NCBI GenBank assembly: GCA_030248215.1
Contig: JASANG010002602.1
Location: 1-64,000, forward strand
Origin: Enoplolaimus lenunculus
Taxonomy: Eukaryota; Nematoda; Enoplea; Enoplida; Thoracostomopsidae
Direction: 5' to 3'
DNA length: 64,000 nucleotides
Part shown: positions 34,898 through 45,279 of the stretch, piece by piece
How positions within the stretch are numbered: the first letter of the stretch is position 1
Layout: every line of letters begins with the position of its first letter
Made by a program: the position numbers and the translations under genes
Notes under the pieces: model-generated
What the model saw: the letters and a program-made list of their open reading frames with translations, nothing else
Database searches by the model: none
Told to the model about the DNA's origin: nothing

Positions 34898-34951
34898 AAC
34901 GCAACGGGCGCGGGTGGGGGGGGGGTCGCAGATATTTGCCGAGCTCAATAT

Positions 34952-35137
34952 GGGCGTCTTCGCCCTGTGCCAAATCAGACCTGCAGCTGAGGGTCATATC
35001 TAGGAAAAAGTTGACGGGGTTCACCATGTTAGGATTTGTGTAAACATTATGAATAGAACTGCAACGAGTTTTCAGATCACACCAGAGTGAGATCTGACCC
35101 TCAGCTGCAGGTGTGATTTGGCATAGGGCGAAGACCA
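34952..35137. mobile_element. Long-TIR element, about 46-bp arms
   Basis: Left GTCTTCGCCCTGTGCCAAAT and right ATTTGGCATAGGGCGAAGAC are nearly perfect mirrors, continuing through CCTGCAGCTGAGGGTCA. Loop about 95 bp. Only copy in the window. Confidence 0.85.
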
Positions 35138-35242
35138 CACCTGAATGATGGAAACTTGTTTGATACGTACCAATGTTCAACGTCAGAGTCCTAACTAAAT
35201 TGAACTGAGATTGATGGTTGGTAAAAGGGACTTAGCTTTTTA

Positions 35243-35365
35243 TGAAAATGACCGTTACAGTAGTATAAGCATAGTCCTAAATTTAAGCGTAAAAATGAGC
35301 TTATACTTGAGCTTAAGCCTATGTAAAAATTGGTCTAAAGCATTAACTTATTCTATTGCAGACCC
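35243..35365 (-). mobile_element. R1 relic
   Basis: ACCGTTACAGTAGTATAAGC, a few hexamers and GGTCTAAAGCATTAACTTAT remain; no outer end on the right. Confidence 0.5.
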
Positions 35366-35469
35366 GCATCGACTCGAAGTACATGTTTTTCGATTTATGT
35401 TTAATTTTTTTGCTTACGATGAAGGGGGTTTGCGGACATCCTATGAACGCCTCATGAATGTTACGTAAC

Positions 35470-35662
35470 TCCATTCAACTTCAACGAGAACTCAGAATTC
35501 TCAATCAATTGATTGCACTCATACTAAGTTAATTAATCAAACTCATCCGAAATTAAATCAGCTCACAGTGAGTTAATATTTACTGTTATTAACTTTTAAA
35601 CTATCAGAAATGGCTAATTTTTTCGTTGCGTTGATTAATCAACTCACTGAAGTTTACAGTGT
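35470..35662. mobile_element. R4 element, left end eroded
   Basis: Right end CACTGAAGTTTACAGTG is clear; interior has CTCACAGTGAGTTAATATTT. Confidence 0.7.
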
Positions 35663-36153
35663 ACTTTCGCTCTTTAATATATACTATACTTTATCAGAAT
35701 TAGAACATAATTTATATACACCGAGTTGCTGCTCAGATTAAGTTTGCTCAAGTTGGAGCTCAAATCTTGGTGAAATCTGTTTCTGTATTTGTGTTTTGTG
35801 CTATGCAAATATCAGATTTTTTAATATTTTATTTCATTTTATTAAATTAGCTATAATCAGGATAATCAGTATATATAAATAAATAAATATATATATTATA
35901 ATGTTTCAATGATCGGATGTTTATTTTTCTGCTGCTGGACAGAAGACAACAAAACAAACACAAGATTTTCAAAAATATTTCATATATTTCTAGTTTTTTC
36001 AAACGAATCCAGTAGAAAACTAAGTGAAAATTGAAATTTTGTTTATGCCGAACACCAAAATACATCTTTTTAAATTTTATATTTTAATATCCATTTCCGG
36101 TATTTTTTACTATCCGTTTATGCGCCATCTGACCCTTACTGAAAAACGTAGTA

Positions 36154-36262
36154 CACTGCAAAAATGATGAGTCAAATTGACTCTGTCCAAAATAGGCTCT
36201 ACGTGACTACACAAACTGAGTCAGAATCGACTACGCCCGAGTCAACTTCGGCTGATTTTGTG
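36154..36262. mobile_element. R5 half copy
   Basis: Left end CACTGCAAAAATGATGAGTC and inner GACTACACAAACTGAGTCAG; right half missing. Confidence 0.75.
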
Positions 36263-36667
36263 AAATGTTTCCGCCGGCAAATCGTTTTTGGCTACAATTT
36301 CAGTGTTTGTTGAATAAATCAATTTTTTCGACCCCTTAACAAATCAAGCTCGTCGAACCGGTATGTTACGATGAAATTTGATATTTAAGTCGGTTTCCGG
36401 AACTATACGGATATCTGATTACCATCGGCTAAGACTTGAGCCAGCCCAGTTTAGCTTTTGATACTGATCTCTGATTTTATTTTTCGTTCAACCCTGCGTC
36501 TCTAACACGGGGCAGTAGGCACAGAGAAACCAAGCCCAAGTATGATATATTTCGACCCATGGTTTAGAAAGGTTTAACCCCGTTAGTAGGTTTGTTATTT
36601 TACCCGCATTCCCCTTCTAAAATTGTGTTGTGTTCCCCCCAAGCAGATTCTGCCGGCTTGAAGCCAT
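36263..36667. other. Spacer, no supported gene
   Basis: Nothing recognised. Confidence 0.4.
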
Positions 36668-36788
36668 ACCCGTAGCCGAAGTGACGTTGATAGAGGGGTT
36701 AAACATTTTGCAAAATTTCATATACCGGTTTTCTATGGCTTACAAGCAAGGTTGAAAATTTTCTACTAGGGATCCAAATTGTTCCAGG
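36668..36788. mobile_element. R7 element, right end missing
   Basis: ACCCGTAGCCGAAGTG and the core GGCTTACAAGCAAGGTTGAA. Confidence 0.6.
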
Positions 36789-37180
36789 AATTGTTTCAAC
36801 CGCAACCGTCAATAATCTCGCTGCGGTTCATCGGAGGATCCGAACCGTTAATAAAACTCCTTTCGATTGAAGATTATTGTGTTTTTAGCCGGCCGCTGTC
36901 TTGTGTACTCGTGATTTTACAGTGCATCAGTTCTATTTGTAAATTGTTCAAAACTGCTGACCCTATGTATTTAGCTTAAATCTCTATAGACTCTAGACAT
37001 TTAGACTCTTCAAGTTTAGCGTTAGGGACGTATTTTCAAATTAGACTACGGTATAAAGCGTTGTGTTCTAGTTTACGGGTTCTTAAAAATGCGATATATT
37101 AATGTAAACTGGGGGGCAATGAACCAGTTCAAGTTAAAGGCTGCAAAATGCTGGGCGGTAGTGAGAGTATCTGGCATAAA
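36789..37180. other. Spacer, no supported gene
   Basis: Nothing recognised. Confidence 0.35.
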
Positions 37181-37260
37181 TAATAGCCAAGGTAGAAGAT
37201 TTTAAGGGGGTAACAAATTTTTCCTGAGGAGAGGTTGAAACCCTTTGTACACGGGTGCGG
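37181..37260. mobile_element. R7 right half
   Basis: AATAGCCAAGGTAGAAGATT and GGTTGAAACCC, ending near ACACGGGTG. Confidence 0.45.
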
Positions 37261-37526
37261 ACGCTGAGACAACGCTTGGAGTTTGTTTTTGAGAGCACAA
37301 AAACAAACAGACGTTTTATAAATATGGAAGTGTTTGCAAGAGCGATTTGTGCAAACAGTAAGTTGCACTTTGTATACTGCAGCAAAATTGACACACCGTT
37401 TTGAACTCGTGCATAGGGGTTTTTAGCGTCGAATGGATAACAACTGCGATTTTAACGGCGACTGTGCGGTGATTTTATCAAAAGGGGTCAAGTGCAGTGT
37501 AATATAGCGTGTACAGTGACCGACCC

Positions 37527-37779
37527 ACACTGTAAATCCCAGTGAGTTGATTTTAACTCAGAATGAGTTGAATCACTCAATCTGAGTTAGGATTTTCAGA
37601 ACTCACAATTCTGAGTTAGTAAAGCTCACTCTGATTTCATTATTCGACTTACCCGGAATCAACTGAACTCAGAGCGTGAATTAATTCAACTCAAAGTGAG
37701 TTGATGTTTACTGATATTAATTCAGAAATAACCAACTCGCTAGCTGAGTTGATTAATCAGCTCATTGCAATTTACAGTG
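37527..37779. mobile_element. R4 element, complete
   Basis: Ends CACTGTAAATCCCAGTGAGT and CATTGCAATTTACAGTG. The interior is built of AACTCA and TGAGTT words, so it folds in many ways. Confidence 0.88.
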
Positions 37780-37878
37780 CAGGACTTTCAGACGAACGGG
37801 AAACGTAATCAATCGCAGGTTTAGAAGGTTCCGACGTGCGGGCTGCTATGTAACATTTATAAATATGTCGCGCATCGA

Positions 37879-38074
37879 TGGGAAAAGAACAGGGGCGGAA
37901 CAGTATTAAAAGCATATTCGTAAGCCTATGCCTAAGCCTAAACCTTAGCGTAAGGATGATCATATGCCTAAACCTAAACCTAAGCCTAAGCAAAGCAAAA
38001 AATTAGCCTCAAGCTTTAGCTTACTCTATTTTAGTCCCGCAGAAAAACTCTCCGCCCCTGATCTTTACATGGAT
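37879..38074 (-). mobile_element. R1 MITE
   Basis: GATGGGAAAAGAACAGGGGC at the left, CCTGATCTTTACATGGATC at the right. Confidence 0.75.
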
Positions 38075-38170
38075 CGAATGTTGCGGCAAGTACGACCGAT
38101 GATTCCACTTAGCGTTTAAAGTTCTAACGAAAGATTTTGCAGAACCGGCGAAATTGTCTGTAAATGTCGT

Positions 38171-38343
38171 GGCCCATATATACAACAGGGCCGGATCGTT
38201 TTCATGAGGGGCTATAATAGAGTCAGTTTAAGCTTTAGACTTAATTTTTTGCTTAGGCTCAGGCTTAGGAATAGGTTCATCTATACGCTTAGGCATAGGA
38301 ATATGCTTATACTACTGTTCCGGCCCTGTTCTATACATGGGCC
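38171..38343 (+). mobile_element. R1 MITE, CAGGGCCGGA variant
   Basis: Ends GGCCCATATATACAACAGGG and CTGTTCTATACATGGGCC; flanks AATGTCGT and AATGTTCT. Shares CAGGGCCGGA with several decayed copies, suggesting a subfamily. Confidence 0.85.
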
Positions 38344-38367
38344 AATGTTCTAATCGAAGCCGTAAAT

Positions 38368-38727
38368 CAGCCCAATTTCGAATTCAGCTAGTCCAGGGCG
38401 GAATTACGACTTGGGTTAGTCGACGGCGTAATTCTTTGTCTGCTACAAGTGCACGCCTTGTGATCGGTTGCTGTCTTAATGAAAAAATGAAATAGGATTA
38501 GCTGATGCAAGTAATTTTTTCTTGTTGGCTAAGTAATCGTTCCGTGTTGGCTACCAAACAGTTTGTTTTACTAAGCTAAGTGAAATCAAGCTAAATGGCG
38601 ACTATCAAATAACCAATCAGAAAACGCACAGCTTTATCAGACATAATTCCACTTTGGGTTATCTTAAGTCGTAATTCCGCTATGGAATAGCCCAATCCGG
38701 AAATGTGCTGAATTACGATTTGGGCTG
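38368..38727. mobile_element. Unclassified TIR element
   Basis: Ends CAGCCCAATTTCGAATTCAG and CTGAATTACGATTTGGGCTG; subterminal GGCGGAATTACGACTTGGG pairs with TAAGTCGTAATTCCGC. Possibly hAT-like. Confidence 0.75.
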
Positions 38728-39170
38728 CAACGCTATTTTATTATAATGGCAATTAGTTACATAAGTAACTAGGAGCCGAAGGTAATTTTTATATTTTAAA
38801 GGTATTGAAAATTTTTTTGTATTTTTGGAGCATCGGACACGTCAACCCGACGCTGCGCCTCCCGTTGCCACTTAGTTTAAGGGGGGTTAATTTTGAACTG
38901 AAACAAATGCCTGTTTTAGATAGCTCAATATTGCGTTCATACTGACATTACAAGTATTTTTGTAACAGCTACTTAAATTAAGAGAAAATTGTCTACAAAA
39001 AAAACTAAATACAATTGGAAAACTTTATTCATTTTCAGTCATTTTTTACGTATTTTATAAAAAGTTATGTAAACTTGTGTCAATATTTCCAAAAAAATCA
39101 CTTAATTTTAGTAACTTTTACAACATTTTACGGGGGTTTTAAGTTTGCTTTGAGTCATTAAAAGTTCGGC
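38728..39170. other. Spacer, no supported gene
   Basis: Nothing recognised. Confidence 0.4.
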
Positions 39171-39325
39171 ACTTGTAAAGACCAGGGGTGGGGAGTTGTT
39201 CTGTGGAAATAGAATAGAGTAAGCTTAAGCTTTATTTTTCAGCTTGGCATAACCCTTGGCTTATTCTTAGGCTTAGGAATATGCTCATTCTCACGCTTAG
39301 GCTTAGGCTTACGCTAGCCTAAATT
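39171..39325 (+). mobile_element. R1 copy lacking its right terminus
   Basis: CACTTGTAAAGACCAGGGGT followed by AAGCTTAAGCTTTA and two hexamer blocks. Confidence 0.65.
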
Positions 39326-39369
39326 ATCTGCCAATCAGTGTAAATTTTTCAGCTCCTATGAATCTTGTG

Positions 39370-39581
39370 CACTGCAAAAAATGGTGAATCAAATTGACTC
39401 TGTCTCCAAAATTGACTGTACGGGACAACACAAATTGAGTCAAATTCAACTCCGCCAGAGTCAAATTTGACTCACTAAGTCGCACGTTGGACTCTGGCAG
39501 AGTCGAATTTGACTCAGTTTGTGTAGTCTTATAGAGCCTATTTCGGAGACACTCAATTTGACTCACCATTTTATGCAGTGT
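39370..39581. mobile_element. R5 hairpin element
   Basis: CACTGCAAAAAATGGTGAAT and CACCATTTTATGCAGTG; nearly fully self-complementary. Confidence 0.88.
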
Positions 39582-40204
39582 AGTGAGCGGTCTCACAGAA
39601 TCTTCTTTGAATATTTTTCAAAAGTTGACAGTCAAAAATTGCAAACACTAGTTATTCAAATTGGAGTATAAATACATTTTACACGGTTAAGATTGCAATA
39701 ATTTCTAAACGCTTTATATCAACGAAACCGCAACGGTCACGATACGTAATTTGGGCATCATTCCGGTTAAATTTTTATCTGCCCTTTACAGGTCATCGTA
39801 TCTGCCCGTTTTGATCACGATGCGTAGCGCACATATGTTACATTGAAATTTTTTAGATTCTTTACTAAAGAATACTAAAAAATGCAATAAATTTTGTCGA
39901 CTGCGACACCAATATTTGATTGGACACACTAACCTAATGTTTGGCATTGCCAGATTTGCTTAAATGACGTCAATACTCACTGCCAATTTTAAACCAAAAT
40001 TATTTTATACTAGCTATGTCATTTTTGTTTATTAATTAGCTATTTGAAAAACGCGATTCAAGCTTGCATCTTGTGAGCAACACAATGAACAACAACTTGA
40101 ACAACTCAGAACGAAAAAGCAGTAATAGTTGTCAGTCACCGCCGAAACAAGTCACAGTAAGGTTTTAAGGTTTTATTGGTTTTCACTGATTTTAAATAGT
40201 AACA
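39582..40204. other. Spacer, no supported gene
   Basis: Nothing recognised. Confidence 0.4.
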
Positions 40205-40516
40205 CCGAGAGCGGATAATCTATATTTAACAAGAGTGTGCAACTGTGCTCATTCTGTGTAGAAAAGAATATACCATGCACGCGTTGCGTTTTTGCCACCC
40301 CCCTTTGTTTAGAGTGGCGTACAACCGGTGCGAAGAATGGTACTTTATGAATGTGGCGTCCAACATGTTTCAATTATAGTTTAATTTACAGATATTCATG
40401 TGATAGCGACCCCCCTCTAAACAAGGGGGGTCGGCCAAAAACGCAACACTCGGTGGTACATTTTGTACCATTCGGGTCCCCAAGAGTTGCACACTCTTGC
40501 CGTTATCCACTCTTGG
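40205..40516. mobile_element. R3 MITE, intact
   Basis: GAGAGCGGATAATCTATAT and AAGAGTGTGCAACT at the left are mirrored by AGTTGCACACTCTTGCCGTT and ATCCACTCTTGG. Inner TTGCGTTTTTGCCACCCCCC pairs with the GGGGGGTCGGCC block. Confidence 0.82.
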
Positions 40517-40587
40517 GAACACCATAACTCGCCTCAGTATAGGTTCCAAACTAAGTCGTGGACTTTTAGACGTAGTCTTCAGCCCAG

Positions 40588-40740
40588 GGTCATGACCACA
40601 GCCAGCTCACCTAGCAAGTAGAGCTAAAAATATTTCAAGAGGGGCATAGAAGTGTTTGCAATGACCTACAGGCCAGGATGAAAATTTTCTTGGGGGGGTT
40701 CCAATTGTTGGGGGCTGAGTCTCCCTTGGCTACGGGCGCG
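40588..40740. mobile_element. R7 element
   Basis: GACCACAGCCAGCTCACCTA to TCCCTTGGCTACGGGCGCG. Confidence 0.75.
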
Positions 40741-41030
40741 CTTCGGCCTTGGGTTAGGCTTAAGTTTAGACTTAGGCTTAGATTCGAGCTTCTTTAGCGA
40801 TACATATTCATATTCTGACAGAGCTTGGTTATATATGGTTTTGACCTGAGGATTAGAAAGTAGTATTCGATATATAAAAAATAGCTTCAAATTGAATTTC
40901 GGTCGACACAAAGGTTTGTGTTCTTGGTATAACTTAAGTAAAAAAAGTTAGCAAACACAAGACTTTGTTGACGGATAAGATACAAAAGATACAAACTTTG
41001 CCGTTTCCTTGTTATCTAAATCCATTGATA

Positions 41031-41205
41031 CACTGGAAAAAATGGTGAGTCAAATTCACTCTCCGACATAGGCTTTTCGGGACTACACAAACTGAGTCAA
41101 ATTCGACTCAATGTGACTCTAGCGGAGTCGAATTTTGACTCAGTTTGTGTAGTCAGGAAAAGCCTATTTCGGAGATAGTCAATTTGACTCACCATTTTTT
41201 ACGAG
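41031..41205. mobile_element. R5 hairpin element
   Basis: CACTGGAAAAAATGGTGAGT to CACCATTTTTTACGAGTAG; interior shortened relative to other copies. Confidence 0.85.
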
Positions 41206-41441
41206 TAGAATCGTCTGAACGAGACATACTAAACTACATGATACCTGTACGCTCTGACCGAGAGCTCCATTATCCGTACCCTCGAAGGTATACATCCTGA
41301 TTGTATCGTGATTATTGAAATCGTACACCCAGCTATTTTTCTCTTGACGTATTTTAGAGATTAAAACATGGTCAAATTGTTCGAGACGAACAACGTCCAG
41401 TGGCTCATCATCAAGACACAGGACACAACGGCCCGGCTCCC

Positions 41442-41562
41442 ATGACGATGAAATGTGTCCTTGTTGGCGATGGAACCGTAGGAAAGACAAGCCTAATTGT
41501 CAGCTATACCACTAACGGATATCCGCAAGAGTACATTCCGACTGCATTTGATACTTATTCTG
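41442..41562 (+). CDS. RhoU-like exon with P-loop and switch I
   Basis: Ends TATTCTG/GTAAAT in phase 1. The coding stretch may begin at 41358 if an upstream exon exists. Confidence 0.85.
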
Positions 41563-44500
41563 GTAAATATAAATTAACGACAATTCGTCGCCGGACACCT
41601 TGTCGCCCGATCGTGCCCCAAAGTCAAATCTACGCATAATCCTAAAGCGTAATCCTAAGTCTAAGCATAATGCTGATCGTCGAATTGTCGAGTCGATGAA
41701 ATTTCGCGTTACAAGTTGTCCGACAGGCGACGAAAGTCAGTGAAAATAAGTGCAGAGCTGAACAGTTATTAAAACGTTCCGATGCAAACCGCAACGCCAC
41801 ATACCGTAAAATTGTTAAAACTTATGGCCAATATGTTACTTTTAGGGCCGTAACAGTAGATTAAGTGTATTCCTGAGCCTAAGCCTAAACCTAAGCGTTG
41901 CAAAAGCGTAAGCGTAAGCCTAAGCAAAATAATGTAGTATAGAATGTAAGCCTACTGTTCCGGTAGCACCCTGGCTTTTTGGGAACCGTAACTTTTAAAA
42001 TTTTCGTTACAGAGATTTACCCATTCTTCTAGATCGGATAATGGAAGACATATTATCATATATTTTTGGGCTCCAGAACAAACCAGTTAGGTTTTGATAA
42101 AAGTTGATGTTTTTGGGCTCCAGAACAAACCAGTTAGGTTTTGATAAAAGTTGATGTTTTTGGGCTCCAGAACAAACCAGTTAGGTTTTGATAAAAGTTG
42201 ATGTTTTTGGGCTCCAGAACGAGCCAATTAGGTTTTGATAAAAGTTGATGTTTTTGGGCTCCACAACGAACCAATTAGGTTCTGATAAAAGTTGATGTTT
42301 TTAGGCTAACCAATCAGGTTTTGATAAAAGTTGACAATCTGCCCTCAAAGAAATAACAAAAGAACTAAAACTTTAAACCAGCCAATTAAGTAGCATGGAG
42401 ATACTTCGCCCTGCTGAGTATATCTGTACTAAATAGTATTTTACCAGAGTGTACGTAGCGAACGTACCTCAAACTGTTTAAGGATTAATGAGATTTTTGG
42501 TAGGAATTGGGAACATGTTGACTATGAAGCATTTCCGCACAAGTTAGCCAGAGACGGAGGGGGACAGGGGGGTCATCCCCCTGAAATTTTTTCCTCCAGC
42601 ATAGAAAAGTTTCAACCTCGCTAGTAAGTCACAGGAAACCCTTGTATGCGTTTTTAAATATTTTATCCCGTCTAGAAAGGCGAGCTGGTTACGGACCTGT
42701 TTTTGTCTAAATACATTCTAAAGCCGAAGCCTAAACAAGCCTAAAACCGTAAGCCAAAGCCTTCCAGTCTTCCTGTCTCCGAATGGTAAGACCTTCCATA
42801 ATTAGCTGGGTTCGGTGTTTCTGTAGTGGAAACGGTCGTTCTGAATGCACTCTGTTAGTTTTTTTCTTGTGTTCAAATTTCAGTTCTCGTCCGTGTTGAT
42901 GATCAACCAATCAGCTTACAACTCTGTGATACTGCTGGCCAGGTAAGCGCATGGTTTGAGAGACCGAACAATTTTTTTCTTCAAAACGCTGTTCAATATA
43001 ATGGTCTTTCTCACGTGGGGCCGCTAAGCCCCCTGGAAAAATTTTGCCCCCCCCAGAAAATTTTTAACCTTGCTTGTAAGTCATCGAAAACCCTTGTATT
43101 CCCGTACTGAAAAACGTTAAGGTGCTACTAGTAAGGTTAGCGTGTTCTGGTGATGAATCGAGATCTGCTCGAGTTTGTAAACTTTAATGATTGAAAAATT
43201 TTCAAACCGTCCATGGCATTTGAATCTATGCCTACTAATCTGGAAATGCAAAAAAACTTAATAAATAAATATTTCCGGAAACGGATATCATTTATTAGTC
43301 TGGTATTTAAATTTAACTTTTGTTTCAGGCGGAATTCGATTCGTTACGTCCGCTGTGCTACCCGGATGCAGATGTAGTGTTGTTATGCTTTAGCATTGCA
43401 AATCCGTCGTCGTTCGCAAACGTTCGTGATTATTGGGTCCACGAAATCCGTAAATTTTCACCTCCTGATACTCCGATTATTGTTGTCGGTGAGTTTTCAC
43501 TCAGTGAATCGACTTTGATTCTGGCGGAGTCGAATTTTGACTCAGTTTGAGTAGTCCGGAAAAGCATATTTCAGAGACAGTCAATTTGATTCACCATTTT
43601 TTGCAGTGTAGACGTCCAGTCTTGTTTCAATATAGACACGAACGAACTATCACTGTAAATTCCAGTGAGTTGGTTTTAACTCAGCTCGACGTATGTCGGC
43701 AACTGCCCAAATGCAACTGGTCTTCGGAACGAACAGCTTCACCAACAACAATAAAATTAATGCTTAGTGGTTTTGGTGAAACTCTACTGTTGCGGGATCC
43801 GCCTAACACAGTATTAAAAGCAATTTTTTTTCCAGAAATCGGAATACGCATTAAATCCAGTTGCTGAGCTAAGAATATCTGTTGGGAAGGTTGTGATAAC
43901 GTTTTTTGACAAATTTGTGCTGGGACTCTGTTTGATCGCGTTTTGTAACTCGTGTGAAATCGCCAAGCTTATCATTCACTATTTACAGGCACCCAATCAG
44001 ATTTACGCACCGACGCTGACGTGTGTACAAAACTAGCGTCACTAAACGAAACACCAATCACAGACACCGAAGCGCGTTCGCTGTGCGCTCACCTCGGCGA
44101 CTTGCCATACTTCGAATGTTCAGCGCTGACCCAATCAAATCTCAAACAAGTGTTCGATGAAGCAATTTTAGCCGGACTTCGCAAACCAACGCAACCAATA
44201 GACCGCGAGCGTCGAAATTCAGAAACACTAATTCCGCCATTGAACGCTAAATGCCGCTCTTTCCAGCGTTTGAAACAAAAGCTGTTCCAAGGATCTATTC
44301 GTCGCAATTACTTACTTCAATTTAAACCGCAACCCCCGGCGCCACAGCAACAGGGTACGACATTATCTCAAATTTCGCGCACCAACGCGCCAACAAGCCA
44401 ATCGCCTAGCCAGCTAGCTAAACAATATTTATTTAGTAACGGTACGTCGACACTGATTCCGAGCAAACTTGGCAACGATAACGGTTTCATCCCTGTACCT

Positions 44501-44860
44501 CCACCGCGGCGTTCTTCTGCTAATAAGCCGGATACTAAACGCAACTTAGCGTCTACAATGCAGACCGCTAAGCTGTCTCCTCATAAACCTCTTGTATCCG
44601 AAGCTCCAATTGTCACAGGGTCTACTACGCCTAGGTTTGGCCGCTCCCCGCAAGCTAAGCTCACCCCAGAACGTCTTGAGCTGCCGCAACCAAAACTGCC
44701 AAGTTCAACAGAGCACGATACCATGGATACGTTGGACCTACACGGTTTTGCTAATTCTGAAACAGGGTCAGCCAGTAAGATTGCGAATAAGCTTTTACCA
44801 CCACAACCACGATCAACGCCTACGCTGCGTCAAAGATGGAAACAATTTATCAGAGCTTAA
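41442..44860 (+). CDS. RhoU/RhoV-like (Wrch/Chp) atypical Rho GTPase
   Basis: Four exons, 41442-41562, 42884-42942, 43329-43488 and 43989-44860 (phases 1, 0, 1), giving 403 residues. Atypical Rho GTPase: binds GTP and is expected to signal to actin and adhesion through PAK/Par6-type partners. Seen: P-loop GDGTVGKT (residues 9-16), switch [24 protein letters not shown] in place of TKxD (as in RhoU/V) and [17 protein letters not shown]. The stretches [20 protein letters not shown] and LQLCDTAGQ are close to RhoU. After about residue 200 comes a Pro/Ser/Gln-rich tail twice as long as in vertebrate RhoU, ending [10 protein letters not shown] without a Cys-containing CAAX-like end. An in-frame upstream stretch to an acceptor at 41358 would give a longer, polar N-terminus, as RhoU has, so ATG 41442 may be internal. 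Confidence 0.9.
41825..41964 (-). mobile_element. R2 partial copy in RhoU-like intron 1
   Basis: GGCCAATATGTTACTTTTAG and the hexamer block remain; the right end is replaced by other sequence after GTAAGCCTACTGTTCCGG. Confidence 0.7.
42062..42338. repeat. 47-bp tandem array, nearly six copies
   Basis: Unit contains TTTTTGGGCTCCAGAAC and AACCAGTTAGGTTTTGATAA; the last unit is shortened. Within intron 1 of the RhoU-like gene. Confidence 0.95.
42546..42699. mobile_element. R7 element in RhoU-like intron 1
   Basis: AGCCAGAGACGGAGGGGGAC to AAGGCGAGCTGGTTACGGAC. Confidence 0.7.
42884..42942 (+). CDS. RhoU-like exon ending in DTAGQ
   Basis: 59 bp between TTTCAG and GTAAGC; encodes [20 protein letters not shown]. 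Confidence 0.92.
43010..43141. mobile_element. R7 element, truncated, in intron 2
   Basis: GGGGCCGCTAAGCCCCCTGG and TTGCTTGTAAGTCATCGAAA core; outer ends lost. Confidence 0.6.
43329..43488 (+). CDS. RhoU-like exon, central GTPase
   Basis: Starts [20 protein letters not shown] and ends IIVVG; donor GTGAGT lies against an R5 half element. Confidence 0.92.
43493..43611. mobile_element. R5 right half abutting RhoU-like exon 3
   Basis: Similarity to R5 (TTCTGGCGGAGTCGAATTTT and CACCATTTTTTGCAGTG) begins four bases inside the intron, directly after GTGAGT. Confidence 0.8.
43645..43690. mobile_element. R4 end fragment
   Basis: CACTGTAAATTCCAGTGAGT then TTGGTTTTAACTCAGCT. Confidence 0.75.
43989..44860 (+). 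CDS. RhoU-like terminal exon
   Basis: G4/G5 motifs, then the long Pro/Ser-rich tail; stop TAA at 44858. Confidence 0.92.
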
Positions 44861-45117
44861 AACAGATTGAGGCAAAGACTAATTGTATTTTTCACGAATC
44901 AAGAACGTAACCAGGGTTTTATTTTTTGCTTGGAGTGCGGAATAACGGATCTTTTCCGACATCTCCATAGCCCACGTTAAAAAATCGAATTTTTCAAAAA
45001 TTCAAATTCACAGGAGATGTCATGAGAAGCTCAAATATGTAAAAAAATTTATATCAAACGATTTTCGGGTAAATGCGGGCTGGTGGGGATAACAGAAAAA
45101 CCCGGAACGACTTGGGA
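44861..45117. other. RhoU-like 3' flank with R12 fragment
   Basis: 44940-45090 shares AAAAAATCGAATTTTTCAAA, AGAAGCTCAAATATG and GCGGGCTGG with the hairpin at 56577-57182. No clear AATAAA near the stop. Confidence 0.5.
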
Positions 45118-45279
45118 CTGCAGCTAAAAGGGGGACAGAAGGGCTCAGCGTGCCTGCAAGAATTTTCGGCACCCTTAGAAAATTTTCAATTGTGTTTGTC
45201 ATCAAAAACTCTTGTATGCCTCTCATGAAAAATGCTTAGCGTCTCTCCCCCTAGTATGATGAGTTCGCTGCGGGCTTGA
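45118..45279. mobile_element. R7 element
   Basis: GGGACTGCAGCTAAAAGGGG to GATGAGTTCGCTGCGGGC. Confidence 0.65.

Noticed and set aside
41225-41405. Minus-strand frame with donor-like end (DTIRMYTFEGTDNGALGQ)
   Set aside because: Plus strand is also open in the matching register, part of it overlaps the likely RhoU-like N-terminus, and no partner exon was found.
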